DNA from: Bacteroidota bacterium
Lineage (GTDB): Bacteria > CLD3 > SB21
Length of the DNA stretch: 9,523 bases
Direction: 5' to 3'
Assembly (NCBI GenBank): GCA_020438245.1
Contig: JAGQUY010000288.1
Location: 1-9,523, forward strand
In this document: in pieces, positions 7,149 through 9,523 of the stretch
Position numbering within the stretch: position 1 is the first letter of the stretch
Layout of the letters: the number at the start of each line of letters is the position of its first letter
Made by a program: the position numbers and the translations under genes
The notes under the pieces: model-generated
The model's database searches: none
What the model was told of the DNA's origin: nothing
The model's input: the letters and a program-made list of their open reading frames with translations, nothing else

Positions 7149-8141
7149 TCACTTTTGGTTGATGGGATCAAGGCCGGCGGCGAGTAATAGGGCACGTGAG
7201 ATCACCGCCTTGAATACGGTAACCTTGTAGCTGTTTTCGGATAGGGGCGTTGCGTCAAGCATCGCTTTTTCCGCCGCTTCCCGGGCTACTGCAGGGGAAA
7301 GGGTTTTGCCGTTCAGAAAATCTTCCGCTGCTTTGGTTCTCCAGGGAATTGGAGCAGCAGCACCCAGGATGATACGGCTATCAGAACAAACACCGCCTTC
7401 GAAATTAAAAGCAACCGCGGCCTCAGCAATCGGCCAGTCAAAACTTTGTTTTTCTTTTTGTTTATAATAGTAGCTGACGCGTTGTTCGGCAAGGATCGGC
7501 AAGTGCACTTCCGTGATCAGTTCACCATTCGCCAGCACATTTTCCCGGCGTACGTCTTCGGCCGGAGCAACAAAAAAGTTCATCACGCCAAGTTCCCTTT
7601 CCTTTTCGACTGATCTGATCTTCAACGTTGCATCCAAGGCAGAAAGGGCCACCGCCGTTGCTGAGGGGTGTACAATGGCGCATCCGTCCTGGTTTCCGAA
7701 AATGGCGTGGTATTGATTTTCACCATTGTACGCAAAGCATTCACTGCCTCCCTTGCGGGTACAAGGAAAATCTGCACTTCGAAAGTACCAACAGCGTGGA
7801 CGCTGACACAAATTACCGCCGAGTGTGGCCATATTCCTGATTTGCGGTGTCGCTGCGGCGTCCGCGGCAAGTCTCAGCGCCCGATAACTGCCGGTCAGAT
7901 ATTCGTGTGCGGCAAGTTCGGCAAGTGTCACATTGGGACCCAATCGCAGTCCGCCTGATTTCGTCAGGCCGTCGAGCTCTTTAAGCGATCTGAGGTGAAC
8001 CATTTTGGACGGAGTCAGCAAGCCCTCCTTCATTAAATCCAAAAGATCCACACCGGCCGCCTTGGCCACCGTTCCATCCTCCCGAACCGCATTCAGCGCT
8101 TCAGCCATGGATGAGGGAATCAAATACTCAAATGACTTCAT
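7149..8141 (-). CDS. FAD/[4Fe-4S]-binding subunit of a molybdenum hydroxylase (PaoB/YagS-like)
   Basis: This 330-residue protein matches the FAD_binding_5 / CO dehydrogenase flavoprotein C-terminal family. The flavin-binding motif AAGVDLLDLM (28-37) stands for the usual AGGTDLLDLMK, and TPQIRNMATLGGNL (98-111) is the second FAD motif. A following cysteine group, C112, C117 (RCWYF), C127, C135 and then C154, matches the extra [4Fe-4S] cluster seen in Escherichia coli PaoB and in the beta subunit of 4-hydroxybenzoyl-CoA reductase. In the holoenzyme the subunit passes electrons between the [2Fe-2S] centres and FAD. The start is backed by AGGAAG (8147-8152), five bases upstream. It follows the cupin gene by 14 bases and precedes the Cys-rich gene by 10. 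The first FAD motif has V31 where most members have Thr or Ser. Confidence 0.92.
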   Translation of the reverse strand: MKSFEYLIPSSMAEALNAVREDGTVAKAAGVDLLDLMKEGLLTPSKMVHLRSLKELDGLTKSGGLRLGPNVTLAELAAHEYLTGSYRALRLAADAAATPQIRNMATLGGNLCQRPRCWYFRSADFPCTRKGGSECFAYNGENQYHAIFGNQDGCAIVHPSATAVALSALDATLKIRSVEKERELGVMNFFVAPAEDVRRENVLANGELITEVHLPILAEQRVSYYYKQKEKQSFDWPIAEAAVAFNFEGGVCSDSRIILGAAAPIPWRTKAAEDFLNGKTLSPAVAREAAEKAMLDATPLSENSYKVTVFKAVISRALLLAAGLDPINQK

Positions 8142-8146
8142 GCCGG

Positions 8147-8152
8147 CTTCCT
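8147..8152 (-). promoter_or_regulatory. Ribosome binding site AGGAAG of the FAD subunit gene
   Basis: On the minus strand AGGAAG lies five bases before ATG 8141, inside the 14-base spacer after the cupin gene. It confirms the start of the flavin subunit. Confidence 0.7.
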
Positions 8153-8155
8153 GGT

Positions 8156-8518
8156 TTAGATGGTTTCAAGTTGTGTCTTGGTTTTTTCGTTCGTCACATT
8201 ACCGGTATTGACCGTGGTAACGGGTTCAATAAGCAGTACGTGAACTTCCCTGTCTGCAACGGGCTTGTGTTCCACACCCCTGGGAATCACCACAAATTCA
8301 CCCGCGCGAATCAGCAGATCACGATCGGTGAGCTTCATGGTGAACTCTCCATGGACAACATAAAACATCTCGTCTTCATGCTCATGGTGATGCCAGGTGA
8401 ATTCTCCTTGAAATTTCACCAGCTTGACGTGAGTTGTATTTACGGATGCTGCAATGCGCGGATTCCAGTAGTCCGAAATGGCGGAGAGTTTATCTTTGAC
8501 GTTGACGACTTCGATCAT
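8156..8518 (-). CDS. Small single-domain cupin (RmlC-like)
   Basis: This 120-residue protein is a one-domain cupin. The first motif holds H43, H45, H47 and E50 (HHHEHEDE) followed six residues later by G57. The second motif fits G-x5-P-x-G-x2-H exactly (G73, P79, G81, H84). The usual histidine/glutamate metal triad plus second-motif histidine is therefore present, so it can bind Fe, Mn, Ni or Zn. Such small cupins are often dioxygenases, isomerases or ligand-binding proteins; the substrate is unknown. There is no signal peptide. ATG 8518 is chosen because GAGAGG lies four bases upstream. A TTG at 8530 that overlaps the Mo subunit stop (TTGA) is a possible longer start with four extra residues. 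The gene sits between the Mo and FAD subunits of a hydroxylase, which suggests a role tied to that enzyme or its pathway. Confidence 0.85.
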   Translation of the reverse strand: MIEVVNVKDKLSAISDYWNPRIAASVNTTHVKLVKFQGEFTWHHHEHEDEMFYVVHGEFTMKLTDRDLLIRAGEFVVIPRGVEHKPVADREVHVLLIEPVTTVNTGNVTNEKTKTQLETI

Positions 8519-8526
8519 GTCGCCTC

Positions 8527-9523
8527 TCAACTGTTGAGTGCTTCAAGAACGGTGCGGGATGTCATGGGTAATTTTCGGATACGTTTCCCGGTAGCGTGAA
8601 AAAAGGCATTAGCGATGGCTGCTGCAGTAGGAATCGTTGCTGGTTCACCTATTCCCATGGCTCCCGTACTCGACTGTGCATGGTTTACATCGATTACCGT
8701 TATATCGATTTCGGGGACATCCATGCTGCCGGCTATTTTGTATTGTTCCAAATTCGGATTTACCATGATACCGGTCTGGCGGTCCAGGATTCGGTCTTCA
8801 AAGAGGGCATAGCTGATGCCCTGAATGATACCTCCGTTGATCTGGCTTTCGAGGGCAAGCCGGTTCATGGGTCGTCCGCAATCGTGAACGGCGACGACCT
8901 TTTTTACCTGAATAACCCCGGTTTCGGTATCCACCTCAACGTCGGCAAACTGCATGCCCGCCAGGAAGCGTGCGGCCGGGCGAAAATCCTTGAGACGCTC
9001 TCCGGTCACGGTGAATTTGTCGCCGTTAATTTTCGAGGCCACCTGCTTCCAGGTCAGCGATTTTGTTTGATCGTCTGTTACGAAAATCTTGCCGTCGGCC
9101 GCCGATAACTCCACTGGAGTCGAGTTGAGCAGCGGCGCCGCAATATCAAACATTTTCAATTTGGCCGAATACGCTGCATTGCGTATAGCGGGAGTGATTC
9201 CGGCTGTAGTTTGACTGCCTCCGCTGCCCGGTGCCAATCCATATTGGGTGTCTCCGATGACGACCTTAATTCCTTCCACGGGAATGCCCAGTTCTTCGGC
9301 GATCACCATGGCGATGGCGGTTCGGATACCGCCGCCAATGTCCTGCACTCCGTTGGTGAGTTCGACGGCGCCGTCGCTGGTAACGGTGAGATTGGCTTGG
9401 AAACCGAACCCGGTGATGTAATACCAAACTGAATTGGCCATGCCAAGTCCCCGTTTGATCGGCCCCCGGTCGTTTGCGACGGGTGGTCGTTGATTCCAGC
9501 CCGATCGCTGAAGACCAATATCA
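8527..9523 (-). CDS. Molybdopterin-binding subunit of a molybdenum hydroxylase (xanthine dehydrogenase / PaoC-like), C-terminal part
   Basis: About 331 codons of the C-terminal end are visible; the frame stays open through the right edge, so the ATG at 9441 is an internal Met. The visible part corresponds to the second Mo-binding domain (MoCoBD_2). Landmarks are GVQDIGGGIRTA, resembling GTQDLGTG of PaoC, then APGSGGSQTTAG, AVHDCGRPMNR, and GIGEPATIPTAAAIANA near the C-terminus. The glutamate of GIGE (codon 8644-8646) is the expected catalytic base that deprotonates the Mo-OH ligand. The family oxidises purines, aldehydes, N-heterocycles or CO; the CO dehydrogenase signature loop would lie outside the window, so the substrate cannot be read here. 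The stop overlaps a possible TTG start of the cupin and lies 8 bases before its preferred ATG, which argues for cotranscription. Confidence 0.93.
   Translation of the reverse strand, partial: DIGLQRSGWNQRPPVANDRGPIKRGLGMANSVWYYITGFGFQANLTVTSDGAVELTNGVQDIGGGIRTAIAMVIAEELGIPVEGIKVVIGDTQYGLAPGSGGSQTTAGITPAIRNAAYSAKLKMFDIAAPLLNSTPVELSAADGKIFVTDDQTKSLTWKQVASKINGDKFTVTGERLKDFRPAARFLAGMQFADVEVDTETGVIQVKKVVAVHDCGRPMNRLALESQINGGIIQGISYALFEDRILDRQTGIMVNPNLEQYKIAGSMDVPEIDITVIDVNHAQSSTGAMGIGEPATIPTAAAIANAFFHATGKRIRKLPMTSRTVLEALNS

Noticed and set aside
7139..7195. Longer start (ATG 7195) for the Cys-rich small protein
   Set aside because: It lies inside the end of the FAD subunit gene in another frame; the residues it adds have the look of an out-of-frame reading of that gene.
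8111..9108. Plus-strand open frames of 162 and 170 codons opposite the cupin and Mo subunit genes
   Set aside because: They are antisense to genes with clear family motifs, have no coherent domain, and lack convincing start signals.
1..9523. CRISPR array, insertion sequence, tRNA or defence system
   Set aside because: No spaced direct repeats, transposase-like frame, inverted terminal repeats or tRNA-like fold was noticed; all long frames fit metabolic or envelope genes.

Overview
The window looks like bacterial chromosomal DNA of moderate GC content, densely coded, with recognisable Shine-Dalgarno sites (for example AGGAG before the PLP gene). Gene content (a DUF5117-type secreted met-zincin, a Bacteroidota-like trans-sulfuration enzyme, a PaoABC-like molybdenum hydroxylase) fits the FCB superphylum or Acidobacteriota-like lineages. 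The lineage is an inference of low confidence; there is no rRNA or other marker in the window.

Layout. (1) Positions 1-1214, minus strand: N-terminal two thirds of an acetyl-CoA synthetase, running off the left edge. (2) Positions 1215-1400: a divergent intergenic region. (3) Positions 1401-4133, plus strand: a tight three-gene unit made of a Cys/Met-metabolism PLP enzyme, a four-helix membrane protein that overlaps it through a TTGA junction, and a NAPE-PLD-like metallo-beta-lactamase-fold hydrolase with a twin-arginine N-terminus. The unit ends at a clear intrinsic terminator (4158-4185) that also lies between convergent genes. (4) Positions 4201-9523, minus strand: a gene series read from right to left. 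It holds the C-terminal part of a molybdopterin-binding hydroxylase subunit, a small cupin, an FAD/[4Fe-4S] subunit, a 69-residue Cys-rich protein and an 892-residue secreted zinc metalloprotease. Spacers are 8, 14, 10 and 49 bases, so at least the first four are probably one operon.

How the genes may work together. The Mo subunit and the FAD subunit, with its PaoB-like cysteine set, are two of the three parts of a molybdenum hydroxylase that would oxidise an aldehyde, an aromatic or an N-heterocycle. The [2Fe-2S] subunit is not visible and may lie beyond the right edge. The cupin and the Cys-rich miniprotein embedded in this operon are the least explained elements and the best candidates for new biology. 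No mobile element, CRISPR array, tRNA or rRNA was seen.
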